NCBI GenBank assembly: GCA_033558025.1
Contig: JAUCEF010000006.1
Location: 3,596,001-3,660,000, forward strand
Direction of reading: 5' to 3'
Length of the DNA stretch: 64,000 nucleotides
From: Phytophthora sp. 'mugwort'
Lineage: Eukaryota > Oomycota > Peronosporomycetes > Peronosporales > Peronosporaceae
Numbering within the stretch: the stretch's first letter is position 1; each line of letters opens with the position of its first letter. The notes under the pieces were generated by a model, which was not told the DNA's origin, ran no database searches, and was given only the letters and a program-made list of their open reading frames with translations. A program made the position numbers and the translations under genes. Below are positions 21,741 through 32,595 of this stretch, piece after piece.

Positions 21741-24700
21741 CTCCCACTCGACTCGATAGCCTTCGGTGCTTCGATGCCGAGCTTGCTCCGGAGACAGTCG
21801 AACTGCGCCGCTGAAATGGGCTTGGTCATCAGGTCCGCCAGCATGTCTTGCGTCGGACAGTACTCGAGCACCACTTCTCCGTCCTCGACCTTCTCGCGCA
21901 CGAAGTGGTAGCGAATGTCGATATGCTTGGTACGCTTGTGAAACTCGGGATTCTTGGCAAGCGCGATGGATCCTTGGTTGTCTTCGTAGATCTTGATCGC
22001 CTTGCCCTCTGTGGTTTCGCCTATCTCGCACAGAAACGCCTTGAGCCACACAGCCTCCTGTGTTGCCTCCGATAGCGCCATGTACTCGGCTTCCGTCGAC
22101 GATAGTGCCACCGTCCTCTGCTTCTTGCTGCGCCAGCTCACGCATCCACCGCTCATTATGAACGCGTATCCGCTCGTGCTGCGGCGCGACTCCACATCAC
22201 CCGCCCAGTCCGCATCCGAGTAGCCGCAGACGCCGTCTTGGTCCTTGGTGCGAAACTCGATGCCGTACGTCGCCGTGCCTTGGATGTAGCGGAGGACACG
22301 CTTGAGTGCTTGCCAGTGCGTGGGGCATGGGTCTGCAGCGAACTGACTCAGTGCGCCCACTGCCGCAGCCAGATCCGGTCGGGTGCCCACCATCAAGTAC
22401 ATGAGGCAGCCCACGGCGTTCCGGTAAGGCACGCCTGCCATGGTGTCATCATGCTTGCACCCGCCGTCGCACATAGCCTTGGTCAGCTTGAGTCCGGGAT
22501 CCTGCGGCGTTTTCACGGGCTTGCTGTTCTCCATGCTGAACTTGCTCAGGATGCTCCGCGCGAACTTGGTCTGCCGCATGGTCACCTCACCAGCCTTGAT
22601 GTCTTGCTTGATCTCCATTCCGAGAAAGTAGCTCAGCTCGCCTAGGTCCGTCATCTCGAACCGCTTGCTTAGTGCGCTCTTGGTCGCCTTGAGCATGTCG
22701 TCATCACTACTCGCAATCACCAGGTCGTCCACGTACAGCACCACGAGCACCATGCTGTCGCCGTTGCGCTTGACGTAGACGCAGTGGTCGGTCTCGCACT
22801 TGTCGAAGTCCAGCTTGAGCATGAAGTCGTCGATGGTGTGGTTCCACATGCGCGGCGACTGCTTGAGACCGTAGAGCGCGCGCTTGAGCTTGCACACATG
22901 ATCCGGGCGTCCTTCGCTTATGTATCCGTCCGGCTGCTGCATGTAGATGTCTTCATCCAGGACGCCGTTAAGAAAGGCTGTCTTAACGTCCATCTGGTGC
23001 AGCTTGAGCCCGTACTTGGCAGCCATCGCTAGCACGATTCGGATGGACGTGAACTTGGCCACGGGCGCGAAGGTCTCGTCGTAGTCGATGCCGTGCTTCT
23101 GCGAGAAGCCCTTAGCCACCAGGCGCGCCTTGTATCGTTCGATCTCGCCGGCTTGGTTCTCCTTCACGCGAAAGACCCATCGACAGCCGATGGCCTTGCG
23201 TCCCTTGGGCAGCGGTACCACGTCCCATGTGTCGTTCTTGCGCAGCGAGTCGTACTCCGAGTCGCAGGCCTCCTTCCATTTGCGTGCGTCGCTGGATTCC
23301 ATCGCCGACTTGAACGTGGTCGGCATTTCTCCCACTGAATCCACGACGTACGCCGCCTCGAAGCTCTTGTCGTTGTCTCGAGCCATAGCAGACATCTCAT
23401 CCAGGCCTTGGCGTCGATTCTCTGACGCGTATCGCTTGGCACTCGGGGTCTCCACCGCTTCCTCCAGCGACTGTGTCCTCGGGTGTCTCTTGCTGCCGGG
23501 CAAGAATTCATCATCCCGCGCAGTCTCTTCATCTTCGTCGTCCAATGCCGACTGTTCATCTTTGTCCGTGGTGCCTTCTTCCGCATCTTGAAGGTCCACC
23601 AGCGCCTCCTTGGGTTTGTAGTCGCGTCTTCCACCGTCGAAGACGTCTTCCATGAACTGTGCATCGCGGCTCACCAGCACGCGACCACTCTCGATCTCCT
23701 CGAACCGATACGCTTTCACGTGGTCCGAGTACCCCAGGAACCTGCATCGCACCGATCGCGCATCCAGCTTGGTTCGCTTCTCTTTCGCCACATGCACGTA
23801 GGCGTGGCAACCGAAGACTTTGAGGTTGGCCAGCAATGGTTTCTTGGCAGTCCACAGCTCGTACGGAGACTTATCGTTGTCAAGCGCATGTGTCGGACAG
23901 CGGTTGCGCAGGAACATAGCCGTCATGACTGCTTCGCCCCAGTATGCCTTGGACAGACTCGCGTGCTCCAGCATGCACCGCGCGCATTCAACTAGCGTCC
24001 GGTTCATGCGCTCCGCGATTCCGTTGAGCTGCGGCGTGTATGGCGGCGTGAACTTCTGCACGATGCCGCGCTTGCTGCAAAACTTGGCCATTTTGTCGGA
24101 TTTGTACTCACCACCGTTGTCACTGCGAAGCTCCTTGACGCGCTTGCCGGTCTGTGTCTCCGCAAACGCCACAAAGTGCGCGAACTTGTCGGCCACCTCC
24201 CACTTGTTCTTTACCAGGTACACCACGCAGTAGCGCGACTTGTCGTCGATAAAGGTGACGAAGTAGCGCTTGCTGCCAAACGTCGGCGTGCGCATGGGCC
24301 CGCATACGTCACTGTGCACTACCTCCAGTAGTTCATTGGCACGCTTGGGCGATGTCGATTCGAAACTCAATCGCGTCTGCTTGCCGAGCGCGCATCCGTC
24401 GCACGTCTCCCACTTGCTCGCGGACCCGAGGTCAATGCCGACGCTGAGCTTCTTCTTGACGATGGCGTCGAGCCCAGCGTGACCGATGTGGCCTAGTCGA
24501 AGGTGCCAGAGGTACGACTTGGTGTCCCCTTGGCTCCCGTTCGGACTCGCCGAATTCGCTTCGTCCAGGCGCACGGGCGTCATGCACAGCTTGAACAGCT
24601 TGCCGTCACGCGCACCTATCGTGCACTTCATCCCATTCAGCGCGATGAAGCATCCGTCGCTGTCGAAGGTCACTGATCCGACGTCCTTGGTGAAGCGCCC

Positions 24701-25152
24701 GATCGAGAAGAGGTTGCGCGTTAGCTTGGGAATGTGCCACACGTTCGTGAGCACACCCTTCTTGATGCCACGAGGCGTCTTCATCTCCATCACAATGTCG
24801 CCGCTGCCGATCGCTTGAACCACACCGTCGTCTGCGAGACGCACGTCGACCGGAGTGAAAGCCTTGTAGTTTCTCATGAACTTCTTGGAGTGCGCCATGT
24901 GCTGCGTCGCACCCGAGTCGACCAGCCATGTGCCACTCGCCGACGCTGCCATGGCCGCATCGCCATCGCCGTCGACGAAGAAGAGATAGTCGCCGGAGTC
25001 GTCCTCACGCGCGACGTTGGCACGCTGCGAGCGCTGCCGTTCCGTGTTGTCATGGATCCGCGAGGGACACTCCGCGATCCAATGTCCATGCTTGCCGCAG
25101 TTGTGGCACGCACCGTTCTTCTTCGACGGTCGGCCCTTATGCTTGTTGTCCC
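21698..25152 (-). pseudogene. A2-a gag-pol, open but 5'-truncated
   Basis: Open for about 1150 codons from just before the CCHC knuckle (HKGRPSKKNGACHNC) through protease, integrase, RT (YVDDLVIAS) and RNase H to a TAG inside the 3' LTR at 21698. It shows no frameshift or nonsense change and is almost identical to A2-b. Only the insertion at 25152, which removes the Gag N-terminus, disables it. It was probably functional when the B2 element landed. Confidence 0.92.
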
Positions 25153-25491
25153 TGATGAAAGGTATGGATCTTGGACACGAAGCTTGTACGAAGCGGAGGG
25201 AGGGACGTCGCAGACGGCGGGACCGGAGCGAAGGCACTTGAGGGGTAGAATGAAGATTCGAAAGTGATTGAATTGTTGGAGCTTACACCCTACTGTTATA
25301 GACACGCGACCCTGCGTCCTATCACCTAGTGCATCTAATCAACCATCACTCACCGGTGTTCGTCCAATCATCCTACTCGTCTAATCATCGGTGGCGTAAA
25401 CAACGTACCGTAAACATCGCGGGATCGTGTTGGACCGGTTCGGGTTAACCGGTTACTGGTACACAGTACCAAAACCCGGCAACCCTCAATA
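25153..25491 (-). repeat. B2m mosaic LTR (3' LTR of outer B2 array element)
   Basis: 339 bp. In element sense the U3 start is B1-like (GGGTTGCCGGGTTTTGG, CCCGCGATGTTTACGG), while from about the CGCCACCGATG point onward it is B2-like to the end. It matches the LTRs at 48012 and 61859, so it defines a propagating mosaic type. Confidence 0.92.
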
Positions 25492-25498
25492 CGCCCCC

Positions 25499-26659
25499 TC
25501 AATGCGAACACGCGTGGATTCCGAGGGACGCCGTCAGATCCGTGTGGCGCGGGCCTGGCAGTGCCTTGGTCATGATGTCCGCCAGCATGATAGAAGTCTC
25601 GCAGTACTCGAGCTTGACTTCGCCGCGCTTGACCTCATCACGGATGTGATGGTACTTGATGTCGATGTGCTTGGCGCGACCATGGTTCACTGGGTTCTTC
25701 GTCATCTTGATGCACGACTGGTTGTCTTCGAGGATCTTGAGCTCTGGCCCCGATTTGTTCGCTGCCGTCAAAATCTCGCACAACAGGCGATGAATCCACT
25801 TGCCTTCTTGGATCGCCAGACTGAGTGCGATGTACTCCGCCTCACTCGTAGACAGCGAAACACTTGACTGCTTCTTGCTTCCCCAGCTCACTGGTGCACC
25901 CATTAGCATGAACGTGTAGCCGGAAGTCGACTTGCGGTCCGCGAGGTCGCCAGCCCAGTCCGCGTCCGAGTACCCGCGAAAGTCGATGTTGTCACCCGGC
26001 TTGAAGCAGATCCCATGCGTCTTGGTGCCTTGCAGGTAGCGAAAGATACGCTTGACCGCAACCCAGTGTTCTTCTTGAGGGTTCTCCATGAAGCGCGACG
26101 CATAGCCAACGGCGTACGCGATGTCCGGGCGCGTGGCAGTCATCAAGTGCATCAGAGCACCAACAGCTTCGCGAAACGGAGCGTTCACCTTGGTCGCTGC
26201 GTCACTTGAAATCAGTCGAGTGCTTATATCGACGGGACTCACCACGGCCTTGCACTCGTCCATACCAAAACGCTTGAGAATGTCATCCACATAGCGGCGC
26301 TGACACATCGTCACGCTGCCGTCCGGGCCGTCCACCAATTCGATCCCAAGAACGAACGCGCACTTGCCGCTGTCGGTCATCTCGAAGCGTGTCTTGAGGT
26401 CGGTCTTCGTGCGTGAGATCAGTTCGGGTGAACTTCCGGTAATCAGCACGTCATCCACGTAGACCAGCACTAGCACGCAGTGACCGTCAACGATCTTGAT
26501 GTAGAGGCACGGGTCGAACGCCGATACTTGAAAGCCGATGGAGCACACGAACTCGTCGAAGGTCTCGTTCCACACGCGCGAAGCTTGCTTGAGACCGTAG
26601 ATCGCCTTCACCAATTCCAGGCAGTCGAAGTCACCGTCGAGATCAACACCTTCGGGGAC
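25499..26659 (-). pseudogene. Outer B2 element: pol 3' part (RT, RNase H)
   Basis: C-terminal third of pol: part of RT after the palm start ([12 protein letters not shown]), then RNase H ([29 protein letters not shown]) and the terminal HACSH with its TGA in the polypurine tract. The frame is open and continuous into the adjacent LTR. It is split from its upstream part by B2i inserted at GGGAC (26655-26659); the sequence resumes at 36271 with the same GGGAC. Confidence 0.92.
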
Positions 26660-27009
26660 TGATGAAAGGTATGGATCTTGGACACGAAGCTTGTACGAAG
26701 CGGAGGGAGGGACGTCGCAGACGGCGGGACCGGAGCGAAGGCACTTGAGGGGTAGAATGAAGATTCGAAAGTGATTGAATTGTTGGAGCTTACACCCTAC
26801 TGTTATAGACACGCGACCCTGCGTCCTATCACCTAGTGCATCTAATCAATCATCACTCACCGGTGTTCGTCCAATCATCCTACTCGTCTAATCATCGGTG
26901 GCGTAAACAACTTACCGTAATCACCATAATCAACGTGGGTTCGGATTGGACCGGTTCGGGTTAACCGGTTCACGGCTAATAACTGATACCAAACCGGTAA
27001 CCGTCAATA
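26660..27009 (-). repeat. B2 LTR (3' LTR of B2i)
   Basis: 350 bp B2 type, followed on the right by polypurine sequence (GAGGGGGTG in element sense) and the pol stop. Confidence 0.94.
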
Positions 27010-27016
27010 CACCCCC

Positions 27017-27847
27017 TCAATGCGAAGTCCCACGAATGCCGAGAGCCGCCGTCAGATCCGTATGGCGTGGTCCCGCGAGAGCCTCCGTCATGATGTCCGC
27101 TAGCATCACAGAAGTCTCGCAGTACTCGAGCTTGACTTCACCGCGCTTCACTTCATCGCGGATGTGGTGGTACTTGATGTCGATGTGCTTGGCGCGACCG
27201 TGGTTCACTGGGTTCTTCGTCATCTTGATGCACGACTGGTTGTCTTCGCGGATCATGAGCTCGGGTCCAGTCTCATTAGCGGCCGCCAGAATCTCGCGCA
27301 GCAGGCGATGAATCCACTTGCCCTCTTGGATCGCCAGACTGAGTGCGATGTACTCCGCCTCACTCGTAGACAGCGAAACACTTGACTGCTTCTTGCTTCC
27401 CCAGCTCACTGGTGCACCCATTAGCATGAACGTGTAGCCGGAAGTCGACTTGCGGTCCGCGTGGTCGCCAGCCCAGTCCGCGTCCGAGTACCCGCGAAAG
27501 TCGATGTTGTCACCCGGCTTGAAGCAGATCCCATGCGTCTTGGTGCCTTGCAGGTAGCGAAAGATACGCTTGACCGCAACCCAGTGTTCTTCTTGAGGGT
27601 TCTCCATGAAGCGCGACGCATAGCCAACGGCGTACGCGATGTCCGGGCGCGTGGCAGTCATCAAGTGCATCAGAGCACCAACAGCTTCGCGAAACGGAGC
27701 GTTCACCTTGGTCGCTGCGTCACTTGAAATCAGTCGAGTGCTTATATCGACGGGACTCACCACGGCCTTGCACTCGTCCATACCAAAACGCTTGAGAATG
27801 TCATCCACATAGCGGCGCTGACACATCGTCACGCTGCCGTCCGGGCC
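27017..27847 (-). pseudogene. B2i pol, RNase H end
   Basis: Open frame covering the connection and RNase H domain, ending LGIRGTSH then TGA at 27017. The terminus differs from the HACSH of the other B copies. It is broken at gtccgggcc by B3. Positions 27602-27847 are repeated on the far side of B3. Confidence 0.9.
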
Positions 27848-28204
27848 TGAAGTAAGGTTACGTTGGGTCTTGAACTTGACGTAGGGGTCTTGGACACCGC
27901 CGAGGCTTGAGGCGAGGCGAGGAAGGAGGCTTGAGAGGTTGAATGGAAATTCAGAAGTGATTGATTTATCGGAGCTTACTTTGCCTGCCTACCTGGTATA
28001 CTACATAGACATGCAACTATGCATCCAATCAATTGGTGCATCCAATCACCATCATTCCGTACTCGTCCAATCATCCTACTCGTCCAATCATGAGTGGCGT
28101 AATCACCGTGGCGTAATCATGGCGAGGGAGCATTGGACCGGTCCGGTTAACCGGTTCGGGTAACTTGGACTGGTACACTGTACCAAGGAAGTTACCCTGC
28201 AACA
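27848..28204 (-). repeat. B3 3' LTR
   Basis: 357 bp, apparently identical to 32239-32595. Polypurine tract at 28205-28214 (TGAGGGGGCG in element sense). Confidence 0.95.
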
Positions 28205-28211
28205 CGCCCCC

Positions 28212-31022
28212 TCAATGCGAACACGCGTGAACGCCGAGCGCCGCCGTCAAGTCCTTGTGGCGTGGTCCGGCGAGTCCCTTGGTCAAGATGTCGGCCAGCA
28301 TGGTCGTAGTCTCGCAGTATTCGACGATCACTTCTCCGCGCTTGACTTCATCACGGATGTGATCGTACTTGATGTCGATATGCTTGGCGCGGCCATGGTT
28401 CACTGGGTTCTTGGTCATCTTGATGCACGACTGGTTGTCTTCGAAAATCTTCAACTCCGGCGTGGCTCCGCCTGCAGCAGCTAGGATCTCGCACAGCAAC
28501 TTGTGCACCCACTTGCCTTCTTGGATGGCCAAGCTCAGTGCAATGTACTCGGCCTCACTTGTCGAGAGCGATACGCTTGACTGCTTCTTAGAACCCCACG
28601 ACACTGGTCCGCCGACAACTTGGAACAGATAGCCTGACGTTGACTTGCGATTGCTTAAATCACCTGCCCAGTCGGCGTCCGAAAAGCCTTGAAAGTCGAC
28701 GTCCTTGCCTGGCAAAAAGCGAATTCCGTGCCACTTGGTACCTTGTAGGTAGCGAAAAATGCGCTTGACTGCAATCCAATGTTTCACTTGCGGGTTCTCC
28801 ATAAAGCGCGATACATAGCCAACAGCGAACGCAATGTCCGGGCGAGTCGATGTCATCAAGTGCATAAGTGCACCGACAGCTTCGCGAAATGGCGCGTCCA
28901 ACCTGGTTGTGGAGTCGCTTGAGACCAGCTTCATGCTGATGTCGACCGGACTTGCAGCAGGTTTGCAGTCATGCATGCCAAAGCGCTCCAGGATGTCGTT
29001 AATGTACCGAGCTTGACTTAAGGTGACACTGCCATCCGCCTTGTCGACCACTTCGATCCCCAGGATGAAGGAACACTTGCCATTGTCGGTCATCTCAAAC
29101 CGCGACTTGAGTTGGCGCTTGACTTCTTCAATCAATGTTGCCGAGCTCCCGGTCACCAACACGTCGTCCACGTAGACCAACAGCAGAACGCATTCACCGC
29201 CGATGACCTTGATGTAGAGGCAGGGGTCGTAGCTTGATACACGAAAACCGATGGAGCGCACATGCTCGTCGAAGGTCTCGTTCCAAACTCGTGAAGCTTG
29301 TTTCAGCCCGTAGATCGCCTTGAGCAACTCCACGCAGTCGAAACCATCGTCCAGTTCCACGCCTTCAGGCACACTGCAAAACACCTTTTCCTTCATCAAA
29401 CCGTACAGGAACGCGGTGAACACGTCGAGTTGGTCGATCGGCCATCCGTAGTACTTGGCGATCGCGATGATCATTCGCAGCGTCACGTACTTGATCACGG
29501 GCGAAAACGTCTCGGTGTAGTCGATCCCATACTTCTGCACGAAGCCTTTCGCGACGAGTCGAGCCTTGAATTTTTCGATGGATCCGTCAGCATTGCGCTT
29601 GATCTTGAAGACCCACTTGGTACCGACTGCGCGCTGATTGTTAGGCAGTTTCGCCGCACGGAAAACACCTCGAAGCCGCATTGACTTGAGTTCAGCGCGA
29701 ATTGCCTTGCGCCAATGAGCTTCGTCTGGACCGTTCACAGCTTCTTGAAATGTCTTGGGTTCCGCGCTGTCACTTGCTTCCACCGCATTCGCACTTGCAC
29801 GCCAGAACATTGGCGAAGTCGAGCTGTCTTCATCGTTGTCTTCCGATTCTTCTTGCGGCGTAGACGATTCACGTTGGTTTTCTTCTTCCGAGTGGTCGGG
29901 AACACTAGCTTCTTCGAGCCCAACAGTGCGACGCGGGCGCCGAACATTGGCGCGATCTTCGTTTTCCGGACGCGATTTCCGCTTCCCCGCCTGCTTGAAC
30001 ACCCTTGTGCCACTGTTGTCGGAGACTTGCATTTCGTCAAAATAGTCGGCAACTTCGTTGACTCCTTCATCACCAATAGCTTCAGCCCCATCAAAGCTTG
30101 ACTCATCGAATGTGACATCGCGAGAGATCAGCACCTGCCCCGCCTCGATGTCATAAACTCGATACGCCTTGGAACGCTCCTCGTAACCCATGAAAATACC
30201 TTCACGAGCTTTGGGATCCCACTTGAGTCGCTTCTCCTTCGGCGTCAAGATATAGGCCTTGCACCCGAAGATCCGCATGTGCATGACGTTGGGCTTGGAC
30301 TTGTAGATGATTTCGATCGGAGTTTTGTCGGGCGACTTCGGAGACGGCAGACGATTCTTGATGTAAATTGCCGTCATTGCCGCTTCCGCCCAGAACGTCT
30401 TGTCCAAGCCAGCGTAGTGAAGCATACTGCGGCCGATAGTCACGATGGTTCGGTTGGCGCGCTCAGCAGTTGCGTTGGTTTGGTGCGCATACCGAACCGT
30501 GGGCTGGACTTCGATGCCGTGGTCTTCGTAGAAAGTCTTGAGCGAGTTGGTCGCGAACTCTTTGGCTCCATCATGCCGCACAAACTTCACCTTGGCATCG
30601 AATTGCTTCTCCACCTTGGTAATGAAGCGACGCAAGCAGCCTTCGCTTTCCGACTTGGCTTGCAAGCAGAATCCCGTCATGCAGCTGCTGGCTTCGTCCG
30701 TGAGAAGCAGCAAGTAGCGACTGCCACCCAGCGACTCTTCCTCCATGGGTCCACAAATATCAAAGTGAAGGAACTCGAACGGCTTGTACTTGGGCTTGTT
30801 CGGGTTGTTTGGGAAGGGCTTTTGCACCATTTTTCCTTGTTGGCACCCGCGACACTGGCTTGAGTTCTTTGACGATGTCGGCATCTTGGCACCCGTGACC
30901 ATGCCACTTGAGACCATCTTCCGAAGAACGTCGCTGGGTGCGTGACCCATACGTGCATGAAGATCGACCGCGTTGATCGATACATCGGTCACCGAATTCG
31001 CAGCGAAACTTGGCACCCGGAG
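28212..31022 (-). CDS. B3 integrase-RT-RNase H frame
   Basis: About 936 open codons after an in-frame TGA. Domains in order: pre-integrase ([21 protein letters not shown]), integrase core ([41 protein letters not shown] present), an acidic linker rich in Glu and Ser, RT ([23 protein letters not shown]), and RNase H ([29 protein letters not shown]). It ends HACSH with the TGA (28212) in the polypurine tract. It would integrate and reverse-transcribe the element, but has no own start codon at its head and depends on readthrough of the upstream TGA. It is clearly diverged from B1 and B2. Confidence 0.9.
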   Translation of the reverse strand, partial: LRVPSFAANSVTDVSINAVDLHARMGHAPSDVLRKMVSSGMVTGAKMPTSSKNSSQCRGCQQGKMVQKPFPNNPNKPKYKPFEFLHFDICGPMEEESLGGSRYLLLLTDEASSCMTGFCLQAKSESEGCLRRFITKVEKQFDAKVKFVRHDGAKEFATNSLKTFYEDHGIEVQPTVRYAHQTNATAERANRTIVTIGRSMLHYAGLDKTFWAEAAMTAIYIKNRLPSPKSPDKTPIEIIYKSKPNVMHMRIFGCKAYILTPKEKRLKWDPKAREGIFMGYEERSKAYRVYDIEAGQVLISRDVTFDESSFDGAEAIGDEGVNEVADYFDEMQVSDNSGTRVFKQAGKRKSRPENEDRANVRRPRRTVGLEEASVPDHSEEENQRESSTPQEESEDNDEDSSTSPMFWRASANAVEASDSAEPKTFQEAVNGPDEAHWRKAIRAELKSMRLRGVFRAAKLPNNQRAVGTKWVFKIKRNADGSIEKFKARLVAKGFVQKYGIDYTETFSPVIKYVTLRMIIAIAKYYGWPIDQLDVFTAFLYGLMKEKVFCSVPEGVELDDGFDCVELLKAIYGLKQASRVWNETFDEHVRSIGFRVSSYDPCLYIKVIGGECVLLLVYVDDVLVTGSSATLIEEVKRQLKSRFEMTDNGKCSFILGIEVVDKADGSVTLSQARYINDILERFGMHDCKPAASPVDISMKLVSSDSTTRLDAPFREAVGALMHLMTSTRPDIAFAVGYVSRFMENPQVKHWIAVKRIFRYLQGTKWHGIRFLPGKDVDFQGFSDADWAGDLSNRKSTSGYLFQVVGGPVSWGSKKQSSVSLSTSEAEYIALSLAIQEGKWVHKLLCEILAAAGGATPELKIFEDNQSCIKMTKNPVNHGRAKHIDIKYDHIRDEVKRGEVIVEYCETTTMLADILTKGLAGPRHKDLTAALGVHACSH

Positions 31023-32234
31023 TCAGTAGAGACCGTCGATCAGGTCCGCGGAAGCCACGATCTTTTTCGACGTCTTGTGTGCGATGTGCATTTCTGCTCC
31101 ATCAAACACCACCTTGAACTGTCCGCTTCGGTTGATCTGGGGTACCGAAAGCAGATTCTTGTTCATACTTGGTACGTAGAGCGCGTCTTGAACGTGGATG
31201 TCGCGTTCGCCACCATTAGGCAAGGTGACGCGCTGCATGACCGTTCCAACTCCCTTGATCTTGGCACTATTGCCGTTTGCGACAGTGAGTTCACCTTCGT
31301 CGCATGCCTTGATGTTGACAAACTTATTCTTGTCATTGCAGATGTGGTGCGTGGCACCACTGTCGATGGCCCATGAGCCTTGAAACTTGTTGGTCTTGGA
31401 GATACCACACTCCATAGAGACCACAAACGCGATGAAGTCATCATCGCTGTCGTCGCGCCATTGGACATTGTTCGCACCGCGACCAGACCGGCCACGTCGT
31501 GCACCTCGATTGTCATCCTTTTGCTTATTCCAGCACTTGTCCACGACGTGTCCCGATTTCCTGCAGTAAGTGCAGTGGCGGCTTTCACGCTCGGCATTGA
31601 AGGCCCTTGCAGTGTCTTCAATCTTCACCTGAGCAGTCTTCTCGCCCTGCCGCTTGATGTGCTCGTTCGTGAGCACCTTGATCACGTCTTGAGTGCGCAG
31701 CTCTGCGTTGCTCATCTCCAAGTTGAGAACCACGTTCTCGAAACTCTTGGGCAGACTCCGTAACAGGCAGATTGCCACGTCTTCATCCTCCATCTTGGCG
31801 CCGATGCTGCTGAGCTTGGCGCTGATGTTGAGGACTTCGTTGCAATGATGAAGCACATTGCCGCCTTCTGCCATCTCCATGCTGAAGAGCTGGCGCTTCA
31901 GGTAGATACGACCAGCCTTCTGTGACCCCCCGTAGAGTGAGCGCAGACGCGTCCAGGCCACCCTGGCTTCTTCGCAGTCGTCGACCACATGGTGGTAGTC
32001 CGCATCCATGTGGAGCAACATCAGACCGAACGCGATGTTGCTGGACTTGACGTAGTCGTCCATGGCCCTCGGGTCCGCGAAGCTTGGCGTCGTCTCCCGG
32101 TTCACGACGTTCCATACCGACTTGGTCAGGAACACGCCACGCATGTAGCGGTTCCAGGTGGCGAAGTTGTCGCCGTTGAACTTGTCAATGGAGATCTTGG
32201 TATCTTGCACAGACGACATGGTACTTGGGCTCAT
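31023..32234 (-). CDS. B3 gag-protease frame ending at TGA
   Basis: 403 codons from the ATG at 32234 (inside the primer-binding site) to TGA at 31023-31025. Gag lies first, with [14 protein letters not shown] knuckle, then aspartic protease ([10 protein letters not shown], catalytic Asp about residue 291). The TGA replaces the Trp codon (TGG) found in B1 and B2 at the same DGLYW position, exactly between protease and pre-integrase. The product would be a Gag-PR protein able to form particles and self-process. It may be a simple nonsense mutation or a leaky stop; UGA followed by C is known to be a weaker stop context. Confidence 0.88.
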   Translation of the reverse strand: MSPSTMSSVQDTKISIDKFNGDNFATWNRYMRGVFLTKSVWNVVNRETTPSFADPRAMDDYVKSSNIAFGLMLLHMDADYHHVVDDCEEARVAWTRLRSLYGGSQKAGRIYLKRQLFSMEMAEGGNVLHHCNEVLNISAKLSSIGAKMEDEDVAICLLRSLPKSFENVVLNLEMSNAELRTQDVIKVLTNEHIKRQGEKTAQVKIEDTARAFNAERESRHCTYCRKSGHVVDKCWNKQKDDNRGARRGRSGRGANNVQWRDDSDDDFIAFVVSMECGISKTNKFQGSWAIDSGATHHICNDKNKFVNIKACDEGELTVANGNSAKIKGVGTVMQRVTLPNGGERDIHVQDALYVPSMNKNLLSVPQINRSGQFKVVFDGAEMHIAHKTSKKIVASADLIDGLY

Positions 32235-32238
32235 AACC

Positions 32239-32595
32239 TGAAGTAAGGTTACGTTGGGTCTTGAACTTGACGTAGGGGTCTTGGACACCGCCGAGGCTTG
32301 AGGCGAGGCGAGGAAGGAGGCTTGAGAGGTTGAATGGAAATTCAGAAGTGATTGATTTATCGGAGCTTACTTTGCCTGCCTACCTGGTATACTACATAGA
32401 CATGCAACTATGCATCCAATCAATTGGTGCATCCAATCACCATCATTCCGTACTCGTCCAATCATCCTACTCGTCCAATCATGAGTGGCGTAATCACCGT
32501 GGCGTAATCATGGCGAGGGAGCATTGGACCGGTCCGGTTAACCGGTTCGGGTAACTTGGACTGGTACACTGTACCAAGGAAGTTACCCTGCAACA
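32239..32595 (-). repeat. B3 5' LTR
   Basis: 357 bp. Inr TCACTTC (32345-32351) and FPR AATTTCC (32336-32342), a full match to the oomycete consensus with 2 nt spacing. Primer-binding site at 32224-32238. Confidence 0.95.
32345..32351 (-). promoter_or_regulatory. B3 Inr (with FPR at 32336-32342)
   Basis: Element-sense TCACTTC, 2 nt, AATTTCC fits YCAYTYY and MWTTTNC. The transcript would start near 32349 with about 110 nt of LTR before the primer-binding site. Confidence 0.65.

Larger units (their letters stand above)
21428..25152 (-). mobile_element. A2-a: family A2 copia, 5' part missing
   Basis: The 3' LTR (21428-21740) and most of the internal region are present. The Gag N-terminus and 5' LTR are separated off by insertion of the B2 array at 25152. 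Left target copy gatgt is at 21423-21427. The predicted continuation (gtccctcatcatgaac...) should lie to the right of the window. Confidence 0.9.
27848..32595 (-). mobile_element. B3: complete copia of a third family
   Basis: 4748 bp with 357 bp LTRs at 27848-28204 and 32239-32595 that look identical by eye, so the insertion is recent. LTR ends are the standard TG...CA (TGTTGCAGGG...TTACTTCA). It lacks a 5 bp target duplication; instead 246 bp of host pol are repeated on both sides (27602-27847 and 32596-32841). Confidence 0.95.

Noticed and set aside
28200..32240. env-like third ORF or other cargo gene
   Set aside because: In every complete element pol ends in the polypurine tract or the LTR, leaving no room for a further gene.
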